A DNA stretch of 64,000 nt, from the NCBI RefSeq assembly GCF_000314795.2, contig NZ_KB373314.1:331454-395453 (forward strand), read 5' to 3'. The notes under the pieces are model-generated. The model saw only the letters and a list, made by a program, of their open reading frames with translations. It was not told the origin of the DNA and did no database searches. A program made the position numbers and the translations under genes. This DNA is from Streptococcus sp. F0442. GTDB taxonomy: Bacteria; Bacillota; Bacilli; Lactobacillales; Streptococcaceae. Shown here piece by piece: positions 35,017 to 43,971 of this stretch. How positions within the stretch are numbered: position 1 is the first letter of the stretch; the number at the start of each line of letters is the position of its first letter.

Positions 35017-35727
35017 TTATGCACCTTCTTTCCCTTCGAGCGCCTTAAAATATGCTTCCTCAAAAGATCCAAACTCTTTCAAAATGTCTTTTGTAGGAGC
35101 ATCAATAACAATTTTGCCATTAGAAATACCAACCAAATGATCTACAGTTAATTCTAACTCACTCATATAATGACTTGTCATTAATACAGTTTTACCTTCA
35201 TTGACAAAAGACTGCAAAAAATTACGTACCCAGCGAATTCCTTCTGGATCTAGTCCATTGATTGGTTCATCTAAAATTAAGATGTCAGGATTTGCTAATA
35301 AGGCTGTTGCTAACCCAAGACGTTGCTTCATTCCTAATGAATAGTCTTTTACCTTTTTATTTTTAGCTTCACTTAACCCCACCAACTTTAAACATTCCTT
35401 GCACCTATTTCTATCAACCCCACAAGCCAACCCAATCCACCGAAGATGCTGAAATCCTGTTCTGGTTGGATAAGGTTGGCAACTGTCAAGGAACGATCCA
35501 ACAATACAAAAAGGATTATCTCCCAATTGAGAGTATTTTTTGCCATCGATCAATGCCATTCCCATTTGACTATTTTCTAAGCCAAGTAAAATTCTGATTA
35601 AAGTTGATTTTCCAGATCCATTCGGTCCAATCAATCCAGTAATCTCACCTTTCTTAGCTTTGAAAGAGACGTTTTGAAGGACAATTTTATTATTATATTC
35701 CTTATGTAGCTTTTGAATTGTTATCAT
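35017..35727 (-). CDS. ABC transporter ATP-binding protein
   Basis: A 236-residue ABC ATPase with Walker A GPNGSGKST (about residues 33-41), Q-loop region, signature YSLGMKQRLG, Walker B ILILDEP and an H-loop SHYMSE. It resembles the CcmA/BcrA-type group of drug and bacteriocin exporters. First gene of the three-gene operon, divergent from the two-component system at 35886, which probably controls it in response to a peptide or antibiotic. Confidence 0.88.
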   Translation of the reverse strand: MITIQKLHKEYNNKIVLQNVSFKAKKGEITGLIGPNGSGKSTLIRILLGLENSQMGMALIDGKKYSQLGDNPFCIVGSFLDSCQPYPTRTGFQHLRWIGLACGVDRNRCKECLKLVGLSEAKNKKVKDYSLGMKQRLGLATALLANPDILILDEPINGLDPEGIRWVRNFLQSFVNEGKTVLMTSHYMSELELTVDHLVGISNGKIVIDAPTKDILKEFGSFEEAYFKALEGKEGA

Positions 35728-35836
35728 TCATTCTTTTTCCCTTCTGACTTTTAGTGAAATTCCACCTTCACTTGGAGCAAGTATAACAGGAGAAAATCAG
35801 GAAATTCTCAGAATAATTATTTTTTTTATTTTCAAC

Positions 35837-35880
35837 AAATTACATTCTATATTTGCTATAATATGCTCATATAATTGGAG
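35837..35880 (+). promoter_or_regulatory. Promoter region of the two-component system
   Basis: The extended -10 TGCTATAAT is followed by the ribosome site TTGGAGGAA. The -35 box is poor, as is common for extended -10 promoters and activator-dependent genes. The divergent ABC promoter must lie in the same 158-base gap. Confidence 0.55.
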
Positions 35881-35885
35881 GAACT

Positions 35886-36557
35886 ATGAAGTATAAAATT
35901 TTAGCCATTGACGATGATGAAAAAATCTTACGATTAATAGGGAATGCATTAGAAGCAAACAACTTTCACGTAGAAACTCGTAAAAATATAGAGGAGATCA
36001 ATATCTGTGACTTTACTGGATTTGATCTAATTTTACTTGACGTCATGATGCCTATTTCTGGTTTAGAAATTTGTCGTTCCATTCGTCCACAAATTGCTAC
36101 TCCAATCTTATTTCTAACCGCTAAAGATTTTGAAGAAGATTTACTAAAAGGAATACAAGCCGGAGCCGATGATTACATTACAAAACCATTCAGCATTAAA
36201 GAATTGATTGCAAGAATTCAAATGCATCTTCGGAGAGAAGAAAGATCTCACCCTGCCTCTAAAGAAGAAATGAATTCAGATATTACTTTTTATCGAGATC
36301 GTCAAGAAGTTTATTATCATTCAAAGAGAATTTCATTAACTAAGCGAGAGTTTGATTTACTTTATCTTTTAGCTAAAAATGAGAACCGAATATTTAGCGT
36401 AGAGGAACTTTACGATTACCTCTATCCCGTAAGCTCTGATGCTCAACTACGGTCAATCACTGAATACATCTATCAAATTAGACAAAAATTCAAGGCTCAT
36501 CAAATTGATCCTATCAAAACAGTATGGGGAGGAGGATACAAATGGAAAAAGAATTGA
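35886..36557 (+). CDS. OmpR-family response regulator
   Basis: A 223-residue regulator. The receiver domain has the acidic pair IDDDEK, the phospho-Asp in ILLDVMMP (about residue 53) and the Lys in TKPFSIKEL. The C-terminal winged helix includes LTKREFDLLYLL and the end VWGGGYKW. It is co-translated with the histidine kinase (16-base overlap) and stands divergent from the three-gene ABC transporter. Confidence 0.93.
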   Translation: MKYKILAIDDDEKILRLIGNALEANNFHVETRKNIEEINICDFTGFDLILLDVMMPISGLEICRSIRPQIATPILFLTAKDFEEDLLKGIQAGADDYITKPFSIKELIARIQMHLRREERSHPASKEEMNSDITFYRDRQEVYYHSKRISLTKREFDLLYLLAKNENRIFSVEELYDYLYPVSSDAQLRSITEYIYQIRQKFKAHQIDPIKTVWGGGYKWKKN

Positions 36558-37618
36558 CAATCAAGCAACTCATTAAGCGTACCTACCTTAAAATCATTTG
36601 GCAATTTCTTCTGTGTCTGATACTTTTTTACATACTCCCCGCTCTTCTATCTTCTGTATCTGGAATTAATGAGAAAAATGCCAATCGCTTTGCTTTATTT
36701 TTTAGCGTCAGTTCTTGGATTTATCTTTGCATCATTTTGATTTTTATCATTGTAATAAATATTAGACAATTATTAACCAAGATTCAAAAAGAAATGAACA
36801 TGGTTTATCATAGTGGTCTATATTTCACCAAAAATGAACATCACCATTTGCAGATTAAAGAATTCATTGAAACAAATGAACTAATCGAAAAAATGCAATC
36901 TGATATAAAAAATAGGATTGAACATGAAAAAGAACAAAAAAAAGAACTCATGTTTCAAGTATCTAGCGCTGCACATGATCTTCGTAGCCCTCTAACTGTC
37001 ATCAGAGGAAATGCTGAATTCCTACAATCTACCAAGCAAACACCTCAAACAATGGAATGTCTAAAAGATCTTGAGCAAGCAAGTATTCAATTAAACGATT
37101 ATTTCAACCACTTCATCCAATACTCCAAAACCTTTTACGACCATGATATTCAACTTGAAAATATATCGATTCAACAAGTAACTCATCAATTGAAGGAATA
37201 TATCACACCTTTACTCCCGAGAAATACACATTTTGTTTTTACTAACACAGTAAATTCTTCGACACAAATTGCTATTCATTCCAATTTATTTTTTCGAGCA
37301 ATCACAAATGTTATTAATAATGCAATACAACATCAAAAAGATAATGATGCAAAGATCCAGCTAACAATGTCACAAGAAAATAATCGATTAGTTCTAACCA
37401 TATGGAATAATCAATCTACTTTTTCAAAAAATATATTACAGAATGCTGGAAATCTTTTCTATAAAGATGACCAAGCAAGAACATCCTCTCAAGAAAGTCA
37501 CTATGGACTTGGTTTATCTTTCGTAAAACGCGTCATGAAACTTCATAATGGAACGATGCATTTAGAAAATATTCATGATGGTGCACAAGTCAAGCTAATC
37601 ATTCCCATTATTATATAG
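36542..37618 (+). CDS. Sensor histidine kinase
   Basis: A 358-residue kinase started at MEKELTIKQLI (36542), six bases after GGAGGAGG. Two N-terminal membrane helices (about 20-41 and 60-81) enclose a short external loop, so sensing is likely within or near the membrane. The H-box SSAAHDLRSPLTVIRG, N-box NVINNAIQH and G-box HYGLGLSFVKRV are present. Intramembrane-sensing kinases of this type often work with ABC transporters that detect bacteriocins or cell-wall antibiotics. Confidence 0.9.
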   Translation: MEKELTIKQLIKRTYLKIIWQFLLCLILFYILPALLSSVSGINEKNANRFALFFSVSSWIYLCIILIFIIVINIRQLLTKIQKEMNMVYHSGLYFTKNEHHHLQIKEFIETNELIEKMQSDIKNRIEHEKEQKKELMFQVSSAAHDLRSPLTVIRGNAEFLQSTKQTPQTMECLKDLEQASIQLNDYFNHFIQYSKTFYDHDIQLENISIQQVTHQLKEYITPLLPRNTHFVFTNTVNSSTQIAIHSNLFFRAITNVINNAIQHQKDNDAKIQLTMSQENNRLVLTIWNNQSTFSKNILQNAGNLFYKDDQARTSSQESHYGLGLSFVKRVMKLHNGTMHLENIHDGAQVKLIIPIII

Positions 37619-37657
37619 AAAAAGCCGAACTCATCAATATGTGTTCGACTCAGAATA

Positions 37658-37691
37658 CAGACAAACGTCATTTTTGGTGTTTGTCTTTTTC
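37658..37691 (+). terminator. Terminator of the two-component system
   Basis: GACAAAC, a 12-base loop, GTTTGTC and TTTTTC. Confidence 0.7.
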
Positions 37692-37727
37692 ATATATGAC
37701 TTTCAGACATTACACAGAAGTTAGTCA

Positions 37728-38660
37728 TTAAACTCTTTCTTTCCTCTCTCCTAAACGATAAACAATCACGACGGATACTAGAAGAACCAGAGTTGTGATG
37801 ATCGATCCTTCCGCTCCAAATTCCCCTCCAGTCAACCAGTCAGGTCCTGACCCCATGGTAAAGGTAAAGATAGAGGCATCTGCCCCCGTCCCACTGACTT
37901 GAAAACCAAGGAGATTGCCTTGTACATAGTTCCAGGTGCCGTGTTGGGCGACCACTAGCCAAATACTATCCGTATAGATAAAAAGCAGAGCAGCCAGCAC
38001 TCCATCGAGGATGATATTCAGAACGGATAAGAAGGTCACTCCTGCATTTCCCAGATGAAGAATGCCAAAGAGACTACTAGAAATCCCGATTGCTAAGGGA
38101 AGATTGGTTCTTGCAGCAATCCGAGTCAGGAGCCAACCCCGCGTCGCTACTTCTTCTGTCCCACCTTGAAGGAGCCAAAATGGGAATAAACCTAGAATAA
38201 AGAGGATGGGTTCTAAACTTAATTCATTCAGTTCAAAAGACCCAATTCCACTTACTTGGTAGACAAGGGCAATCACACCCATTTGAAGCAGTGAAATCAA
38301 GATTCCCCAACCTAGATACTTTAGCCAGTTCTTTTTTACAAAACCTAAAGTCGATAAGGGATTCTTCTCAATGAACTTCACCCAAAAAATAAAGAGTAAG
38401 AGAATAAATACAAAACTGAAGAGCTCATAATAGAGAATATAATGGTAGAAAAACTCTTGAATACTTGCAACCCCATTTCCTGGTGAGAAGAACTCTGTTA
38501 GAGTACCTATTGCAATGGAAAATGGTCCCACCAATTCACTACTGATCCATAGTCCTCCTTCTATAAAGAAGGAAGCTAAAAACACGTAGAATAGTGTAGA
38601 AACGAAAACTGGCACAGAAGCTTTCGTTTTGATACCTTGAATGATCATCCCTTTCTTCAT
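37728..38660 (-). CDS. CPBP-family intramembrane metalloprotease
   Basis: A 310-residue protein with about eight hydrophobic segments. The CPBP (Abi/CAAX protease-like) catalytic motifs are visible: the EExxxR motif in GGTEEVATRGWLL, His in GILHLGNAG and HGTWN as the HxxxN motif. GGAGG lies seven bases before the start. Streptococcal members are linked to bacteriocin immunity or peptide processing. It lies between the two-component system and glnPQ, so a link to the ABC/TCS locus is possible but not shown. Confidence 0.85.
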   Translation of the reverse strand: MKKGMIIQGIKTKASVPVFVSTLFYVFLASFFIEGGLWISSELVGPFSIAIGTLTEFFSPGNGVASIQEFFYHYILYYELFSFVFILLLFIFWVKFIEKNPLSTLGFVKKNWLKYLGWGILISLLQMGVIALVYQVSGIGSFELNELSLEPILFILGLFPFWLLQGGTEEVATRGWLLTRIAARTNLPLAIGISSSLFGILHLGNAGVTFLSVLNIILDGVLAALLFIYTDSIWLVVAQHGTWNYVQGNLLGFQVSGTGADASIFTFTMGSGPDWLTGGEFGAEGSIITTLVLLVSVVIVYRLGERKERV

Positions 38661-38762
38661 CTAATAACCTCCATTTATCTGATAGGTCCATTGTAGCAAA
38701 GAAAATCCAGACCTGCAACACCACTTCATGTCAGAAAACCTAACATCGAAAGTTGATTTTTC

Positions 38763-38791
38763 TTGCTGAACTGATACTTTTCTGATATAAT
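38763..38791 (+). promoter_or_regulatory. Promoter of glnPQ
   Basis: TTGCTG (38763-38768), a 17-base spacer and TATAAT (38786-38791). Transcription should begin near 38798, ahead of an attenuator-like hairpin. Confidence 0.75.
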
Positions 38792-38815
38792 AGCTTTTAT
38801 AGAAAAACATAAGAT

Positions 38816-38852
38816 CATTCATACTCTATTTGGTATGAATGTTTTGTTTTTT
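38816..38852 (+). terminator. Attenuator-like terminator in the glnP leader
   Basis: CATTCATAC (38816-38824), a loop of eight, GTATGAATG (38833-38841), then TTTTGTTTTTT. It lies after the promoter and before glnP. Further hairpins (CTTTGG with CCAAAG; GGGT with ACCC) occupy the rest of the leader up to the ribosome site. Confidence 0.7.
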
Positions 38853-38922
38853 CAGGCCATCCTTTGGTCAATGCACTCATGGGTCAAACACCCAAAGAGA
38901 AATGAAGAAAAAGGAGACAGAA

Positions 38923-41106
38923 ATGAAGAAAAAATTACTAGCCTATTTGCTTTTCTTATTTCCACTGGTAGCATTCGCTGGTCATGCTCATGCTGAGACG
39001 ATCAAGGTCGTTTTCGACACAGCTTATGCTCCGTTTGAATTTAAGGATTCAGATCAAACCTATAAAGGAATTGACGTAGAAATCTTGGACAAGGTCGCTG
39101 AAATCAATGGCTGGGATTTAGATAAATCCTTCCCTGGATTTGATGCTGCAGTTAATGCTGTCCAAGCTGGTCAAGCGGATGCCATTATGGCCGGAATGAC
39201 CAAAACAACTGAACGTGAAAAAGTCTTCACCATGTCTGATACTTACTACGATACAAAGGTTGTCATTGCAACTACAAAAGCCGACAAAATCACGAAGTAC
39301 AGCCAATTAAAAGGGAAGACAGTCGGTGTCAAAAACGGTACTGCAGCCCAACGCTTCCTCGACAAAAACAAGGACAAATACGGCTACAAGATCAAGACTT
39401 TTGATACGGGTGATCTCATGTACAACAGTTTATCAACTGGTGCAGTGGATGCAGTCATGGATGATCAACCCGTCATTCAATATGCCATCCAAAAGGGTCA
39501 GGACCTAGCGATAAATATGGACGGGGAAGCAGTCGGTGGCTTTGCCTTTGGTGTTAAAAAAGGTGGAAATCATGAAAAGTTGATCACTGAATTTAACAAG
39601 GCCCTCGCTCAAATGAAAGCTGATGGAACACTTGATGAGATCATCAAGAAATGGACCGGTGAAAGCCAATCAACTGCTAACAGTGCTGTTCCAACAACAA
39701 CTACTCCTGCTGGACAAAAAGCAACGCCTAAAAAGTCAAAATATGTAATTTCAAGTGACTCATCTTTTGCACCATTCGTTTTCCAGAATGGGAAAAATAA
39801 GTATACAGGGATCGATATGGACTTGATCAAGGCCATTGCCAAAGACCAAGGATTTACCATTGAAATTGATAACCCTGGATTTGACGCTGCGGTAAGTGAT
39901 GTCCAATCTGGTCATGCGCAAGGAATGATCGCAGGGATGACCGTGACCGATGCTCGGAAAGAAACATTTGATTTTTCTGAACCATATTATACTGCTAACT
40001 CTATTCTTGCAGTCCAAGAAGATAGTAAGATTGATTCTTACGATGACTTAAAAGGTAAGACGGTCGGTGTTAAAAACGGAACTGCATCGCAGACCTTCCT
40101 TGAAAAGAATAAAAATAAATATGGCTACAAGATCAAAACTTTCTCTGACGGGGCTTCTATGTACGACAGCTTGAACTCAGGTTCTGTCGCTGCGATTATG
40201 GATGACGAACCCGTCATCAAATACGCTATTAAACAAGGACGTAAATTCAAAACACCTATCGAAGGAACTCCAAGTGGTCAACTAGCATTTGCCGTTAAAA
40301 AAGGTGAAAATCCTGAATTGATCGAGATGTTCAATAACGGTCTTGCAAACTTAAAGAAAAATGGCCAATACCAAAAGATTCTCGATAAATATCTTAAGTC
40401 AGATAGCAAATCAAGTACTTCAAGTACAACAGCAGATGAAACAACGATCTGGGGCTTACTTCAAAACAACTACAAACAATTGTTAAGTGGTTTGGGTGTA
40501 ACCCTTGCCCTTGCACTTCTCTCTTTCGCGATTGCTATGGTGATCGGTGTTATCTTTGGGATGTTTAGTGTTAGCCCTTATAAGTGGCTCCGCTGGACAG
40601 CAGAAATCTTTGTCGATGTTATTCGTGGGATCCCACTCATGATCCTCGCTGCCTTCATCTTCTGGGGAATTCCAAACTTGATTGAATCGGTCACAGGTCA
40701 TCAATCCCCAATCAACGACTTTGTCGCAGGTACCATCGCCCTCTCTCTCAATGCTGCTGCCTATATCGCAGAAATTGTTCGTGGGGGGATCCAAGCTGTA
40801 CCGATTGGACAGATGGAAGCCAGCCGAAGCCTTGGGATCTCTTATGGCAAGACCATGCGCAAGATCATCTTGCCACAAGCAACCAAACTCATGCTTCCAA
40901 ACTTTGTTAACCAATTCGTCATTGCCCTGAAAGATACGACTATTGTGTCTGCAATCGGATTGGTAGAACTCTTCCAAACTGGTAAGATCATCATTGCTCG
41001 AAACTACCAAAGTTTCAAGATGTATGCTATCCTTGCCGTCTTCTACCTCGTGATTATCACCTTGCTAACACGATTTGCAAAAAAATTAGAAAAGAAGGTT
41101 AACTAA
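38923..41106 (+). CDS. glnP: Glutamine/glutamate ABC transporter, two substrate-binding domains fused to permease
   Basis: A 727-residue protein starting [10 protein letters not shown] at 38923 after AAGGAGAC; upstream in-frame starts lack a ribosome site. Order: signal peptide (1-24), substrate-binding domain 1 (about 25-240), Thr/Pro linker, substrate-binding domain 2 (about 265-480), Ser/Thr linker, then a HisMQ-type permease (about 505-725) with the EAA loop ([14 protein letters not shown]). This is the layout of GlnP of lactic acid bacteria, which takes up glutamine, glutamate or asparagine. The two binding domains are close duplicates (both have [10 protein letters not shown] and KYGYKIKTF). 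Confidence 0.92.
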   Translation: MKKKLLAYLLFLFPLVAFAGHAHAETIKVVFDTAYAPFEFKDSDQTYKGIDVEILDKVAEINGWDLDKSFPGFDAAVNAVQAGQADAIMAGMTKTTEREKVFTMSDTYYDTKVVIATTKADKITKYSQLKGKTVGVKNGTAAQRFLDKNKDKYGYKIKTFDTGDLMYNSLSTGAVDAVMDDQPVIQYAIQKGQDLAINMDGEAVGGFAFGVKKGGNHEKLITEFNKALAQMKADGTLDEIIKKWTGESQSTANSAVPTTTTPAGQKATPKKSKYVISSDSSFAPFVFQNGKNKYTGIDMDLIKAIAKDQGFTIEIDNPGFDAAVSDVQSGHAQGMIAGMTVTDARKETFDFSEPYYTANSILAVQEDSKIDSYDDLKGKTVGVKNGTASQTFLEKNKNKYGYKIKTFSDGASMYDSLNSGSVAAIMDDEPVIKYAIKQGRKFKTPIEGTPSGQLAFAVKKGENPELIEMFNNGLANLKKNGQYQKILDKYLKSDSKSSTSSTTADETTIWGLLQNNYKQLLSGLGVTLALALLSFAIAMVIGVIFGMFSVSPYKWLRWTAEIFVDVIRGIPLMILAAFIFWGIPNLIESVTGHQSPINDFVAGTIALSLNAAAYIAEIVRGGIQAVPIGQMEASRSLGISYGKTMRKIILPQATKLMLPNFVNQFVIALKDTTIVSAIGLVELFQTGKIIIARNYQSFKMYAILAVFYLVIITLLTRFAKKLEKKVN

Positions 41107-41846
41107 TGGCTAAATTAAAAATTGATGTCCATGACCTCCACAAATACTATGGTGAAAATGAGGTCTTAAAAGGAATCTCAACGAAATTCTACGAAGGGGA
41201 TGTGGTCTGTATTATCGGACCGTCCGGTTCTGGTAAATCTACTTTCCTTCGGAGTCTCAATCTCCTCGAAGAAGTTACAAAAGGTCAAATTACCGTAAAT
41301 GGATATGATCTAACCGATCCAAAAACCAATGTTGATTTGGTCCGTGAAAATATTGGGATGGTTTTCCAACACTTCAACCTCTTCCCTCACATGAGCGTCC
41401 TAGAAAACATTATGTTTGCGCCAGTAGAGCACAAACTGATGACTCGCGAAGAAGCTCAAAAAGTCGGGATGGAATTATTAGAAAAAGTTGGTCTCGCAGA
41501 TAAAGCCGATGCCAATCCAAACAGCCTTTCCGGTGGTCAAAAACAACGTGTGGCCATTGCCCGTGGACTCGCCATGAATCCAGATATTATGCTCTTTGAC
41601 GAACCGACTTCTGCCCTTGACCCTGAGATGGTTGGAGATGTATTGAACGTTATGAAGGACTTGGCCAAGCAAGGGATGACCATGATTATCGTCACCCACG
41701 AGATGGGATTTGCCCGCCAAGTGGCCAACCGCGTCATCTTCACCGCAGATGGTGAATTCCTCGAAGACGGCAAACCAGACCAAATTTTCGATAACCCCCA
41801 ACACCCACGTTTGAAAGAATTCTTGGATAAGGTTTTAAACGTTTAA
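41106..41846 (+). CDS. glnQ: Glutamine ABC transporter ATP-binding protein
   Basis: A 246-residue ATPase of the polar amino-acid uptake family. Walker [10 protein letters not shown] (about residues 39-47), Q-loop FQHFNLFPH, signature [10 protein letters not shown], Walker [15 protein letters not shown] and H-loop VTHEM are all canonical. Its ATG overlaps the glnP stop by one base, so the two subunits are made together. Confidence 0.95.
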   Translation: MAKLKIDVHDLHKYYGENEVLKGISTKFYEGDVVCIIGPSGSGKSTFLRSLNLLEEVTKGQITVNGYDLTDPKTNVDLVRENIGMVFQHFNLFPHMSVLENIMFAPVEHKLMTREEAQKVGMELLEKVGLADKADANPNSLSGGQKQRVAIARGLAMNPDIMLFDEPTSALDPEMVGDVLNVMKDLAKQGMTMIIVTHEMGFARQVANRVIFTADGEFLEDGKPDQIFDNPQHPRLKEFLDKVLNV

Positions 41847-41871
41847 TTGAGATAAAAACGAGTGGTTCCTG

Positions 41872-41904
41872 AAGCATCTAGCAAAATTGCTAGATGCTTT
41901 TTTT
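41872..41904 (+). terminator. Terminator of glnPQ
   Basis: AAGCATCTAGC, a six-base loop, GCTAGATGCTT and TTTTT: a strong intrinsic terminator. Confidence 0.9.
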
Positions 41905-41913
41905 AGACTAAAA

Positions 41914-41939
41914 AAGCATTTTCAAACCTGAAAATGCTT
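41914..41939. repeat. Palindrome flanking structured element copy 2, left
   Basis: AAGCATTTTCA, four bases, TGAAAATGCTT. The same 26-bp palindrome with one base change stands at 42197-42222 on the other side of the element. Confidence 0.85.
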
Positions 41940-41941
41940 AG

Positions 41942-42198
41942 AATGTGGACTAACTATTTTAAAATAAAATAAGTAAAACGTTTCTAAAAGGAACAACAAT
42001 GATTTTCAATTTTTAAAATGAATCAAGAAAATATTGAAACTTTCCGCTGTGAGAAAAGTGCTAGAAACAAATCAGTTTCTAGCACTCGGGAGTTTTGAAA
42101 CTTTAGGTTCAAAACTAAGTCATGGAACTTCGTAGAAGTTCGCTGACTTCCGTACTCACCTAAGGAAAGTTTTGAATATGTCTTTATCTTCAATCTAA
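41942..42198. repeat. Structured dispersed element, copy 2
   Basis: About 257 bp homologous to 9670-9923. The helices correspond: outer AACTTTCC/GGAAAGTT and GTGAG/CTCAC; hairpin 1 at 42058-42068 with 42075-42085 (GTGCTAGAAAC/GTTTCTAGCAC); hairpin 2 at 42091-42099 with 42108-42116 (AGTTTTGAA/TTCAAAACT); hairpin 3 GAACTTC/GAAGTTC. Two pairs in hairpin 1 and three in hairpin 2 differ from copy 1 on both sides so that pairing is kept. It lies between two converging operons. Confidence 0.8.
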
Positions 42199-42222
42199 GC
42201 ATTTTCAAATCTGAAAATGCTT
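42197..42222. repeat. Palindrome flanking structured element copy 2, right
   Basis: AAGCATTTTCA, AATC, TGAAAATGCTT. It may also act as a terminator for the ABC exporter operon that ends at 42229. Confidence 0.8.
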
Positions 42223-42228
42223 TTCATG

Positions 42229-43971
42229 TTAACGAATCTGTTGCTGAGCTGTTTGCATCTTGTAGTAAACACCTTGTGCTTGCATTAGCTCTTCATGAGT
42301 GCCATGCTCGACAATATCGCCATCCACCATGACAAGGATCATATCGGCATTTTGAATGGTCGATAAGCGGTGGGCGATGATAAAGCTGGTCCGTCCCTTC
42401 ATGAGTTGATGAAAGGCATCTTGAATCAAGGCCTCAGTCCGAGTATCAATGGACGATGTCGCTTCATCCAAGATCAAAATCTTAGGAACGGAAAGGAAAA
42501 CACGCGCAATCGTTAAGAGCTGACGTTGTCCTTGAGACAAAGACTCTCCAGCATCTGAAAGATAAGTATCATACCCTTGTGGCAACTGCCTGATAAAGAA
42601 ATCCGCATTGGCCGCTTTGGCTGCTTCTATCACTTCTTCTCTGGTCGCATCTGGACGAGAAAAAGCGATATTTTCATGAATCGTCCCGACCTTGAGCCAG
42701 GTTTCTTGTAGAACCATACCAAACTGTTGGCGGTAGGAAGCACGGGTGTAGTCCGTAATCGGCACCCCATCAATCGTAATCATCCCAGAGTTCACAGGGT
42801 AGAAACGCATGAGTAGATTGATCAAGGTCGACTTCCCTGCTCCTGTAGGCCCTACAATCGCTACCTTACTAGCGGCTGGAACCTGAATGGTTAAATCTTT
42901 GATCAAGGTCCTCCCTAAATCATAGCCAAATGCGACGTGCTCAAAACCTATCGCTCCTTTGACATCCTGAGTTTCTATAACACGATGTCCCGTCTCTTCG
43001 ATCTCAACTTGATCCAATACGCTGTACAGGCGCTCTGCGCAGGCAAGAGCACTTTGGAGTTCTGACAAGACAGAAGAAATATCATTAAAGGGTTTGGTGT
43101 ATTGGTTGACATAATTGAGGAAGGTCACTAATTGACCGACAGTAAAGTGAGATCCCGAAATAATCCGTACGGCTCCAAATCCAGCCACTACCGCATAAAT
43201 CAAGGCATTCACAAAGCGAGTTGCAGGATTGACCGTTGAAGAATAAAAGACAGCAGATTGGGAATACTTGGCATAGCTTTCATTCGTTCCTTTAAAAGCC
43301 TTACGGAATTGATCCTGAGCGTTAAAGGACTGGATTAAACTTTCCTGGGTCAAAGACTCTTCGATCAACTGAGTTTGCAGGCCACGCGCCTTGGTTTGTG
43401 CTTGGAAAAGCGTATAGGAGCGCTTGGCAATGAAACGAGCAATCAAGAGAGACAATGGGGTCAATACCAGAACTGCTACCATCATAAAGAAATCCAATCC
43501 TGCCATGGTCACGATGGTGACAAGAATGGTTAAGAGGCCCACAAAGAACTGGTTAAAGACCATGAGAAGACCGCTATTAAGTTGCTCTACATCGGTTGTT
43601 AAACGACTGACGAAATCCCCACTTCCTTGCTTGTCCAGATAAGACAAGGGCAAGCGATGCACTTTTTCCATTACTTTTTCTCTTAGGGTTTGGCTAAACC
43701 GATAAACCAATTGATTGTAGAGAAGAGGATTAATCCATTGGATCAAGGTATTGGCCACAATGATTAGAAGCATCTGGATCAAAACGGGCCATAAGACTTT
43801 CATCCCTTGAGGATTCATGACCAAGTCAACCGCATGTCCGATCAGGATCGGTAACCAAACCGTTAAGCCAACTTGAACGATAGTTCCAATACTGGCTAGA
43901 ATCAGGAGACCGGGATGGTGAGCAAAATCTCTAAAGAGACGTTTTAAATAACTGGAACGTTTTTGACTCAT
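42229..43971 (-). CDS. Heterodimeric ABC exporter, catalytic half (pair 1)
   Basis: A 580-residue half-transporter: six membrane helices (about 1-320) and an ATPase domain. Walker A GPTGAGKST, signature LSQGQRQL and Walker B ILILDEATSSID with the catalytic Glu are visible. Its partner at 43968 has Asp in that position, so this subunit supplies the active catalytic base. The pair probably exports drugs, lipids or peptides. Its start overlaps the partner stop by four bases. Confidence 0.9.
   Translation of the reverse strand: MSQKRSSYLKRLFRDFAHHPGLLILASIGTIVQVGLTVWLPILIGHAVDLVMNPQGMKVLWPVLIQMLLIIVANTLIQWINPLLYNQLVYRFSQTLREKVMEKVHRLPLSYLDKQGSGDFVSRLTTDVEQLNSGLLMVFNQFFVGLLTILVTIVTMAGLDFFMMVAVLVLTPLSLLIARFIAKRSYTLFQAQTKARGLQTQLIEESLTQESLIQSFNAQDQFRKAFKGTNESYAKYSQSAVFYSSTVNPATRFVNALIYAVVAGFGAVRIISGSHFTVGQLVTFLNYVNQYTKPFNDISSVLSELQSALACAERLYSVLDQVEIEETGHRVIETQDVKGAIGFEHVAFGYDLGRTLIKDLTIQVPAASKVAIVGPTGAGKSTLINLLMRFYPVNSGMITIDGVPITDYTRASYRQQFGMVLQETWLKVGTIHENIAFSRPDATREEVIEAAKAANADFFIRQLPQGYDTYLSDAGESLSQGQRQLLTIARVFLSVPKILILDEATSSIDTRTEALIQDAFHQLMKGRTSFIIAHRLSTIQNADMILVMVDGDIVEHGTHEELMQAQGVYYKMQTAQQQIR

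Noticed and set aside
40483-41010. 175-codon frame antisense to glnP
   Set aside because: The glnP permease domain on the other strand has clear motifs; the antisense product has no recognisable features.
42023-42208. Open frame of 61 codons on the minus strand inside the structured element
   Set aside because: It lies within the covarying helices, has no ribosome site, and the other copy of the element does not keep the frame.
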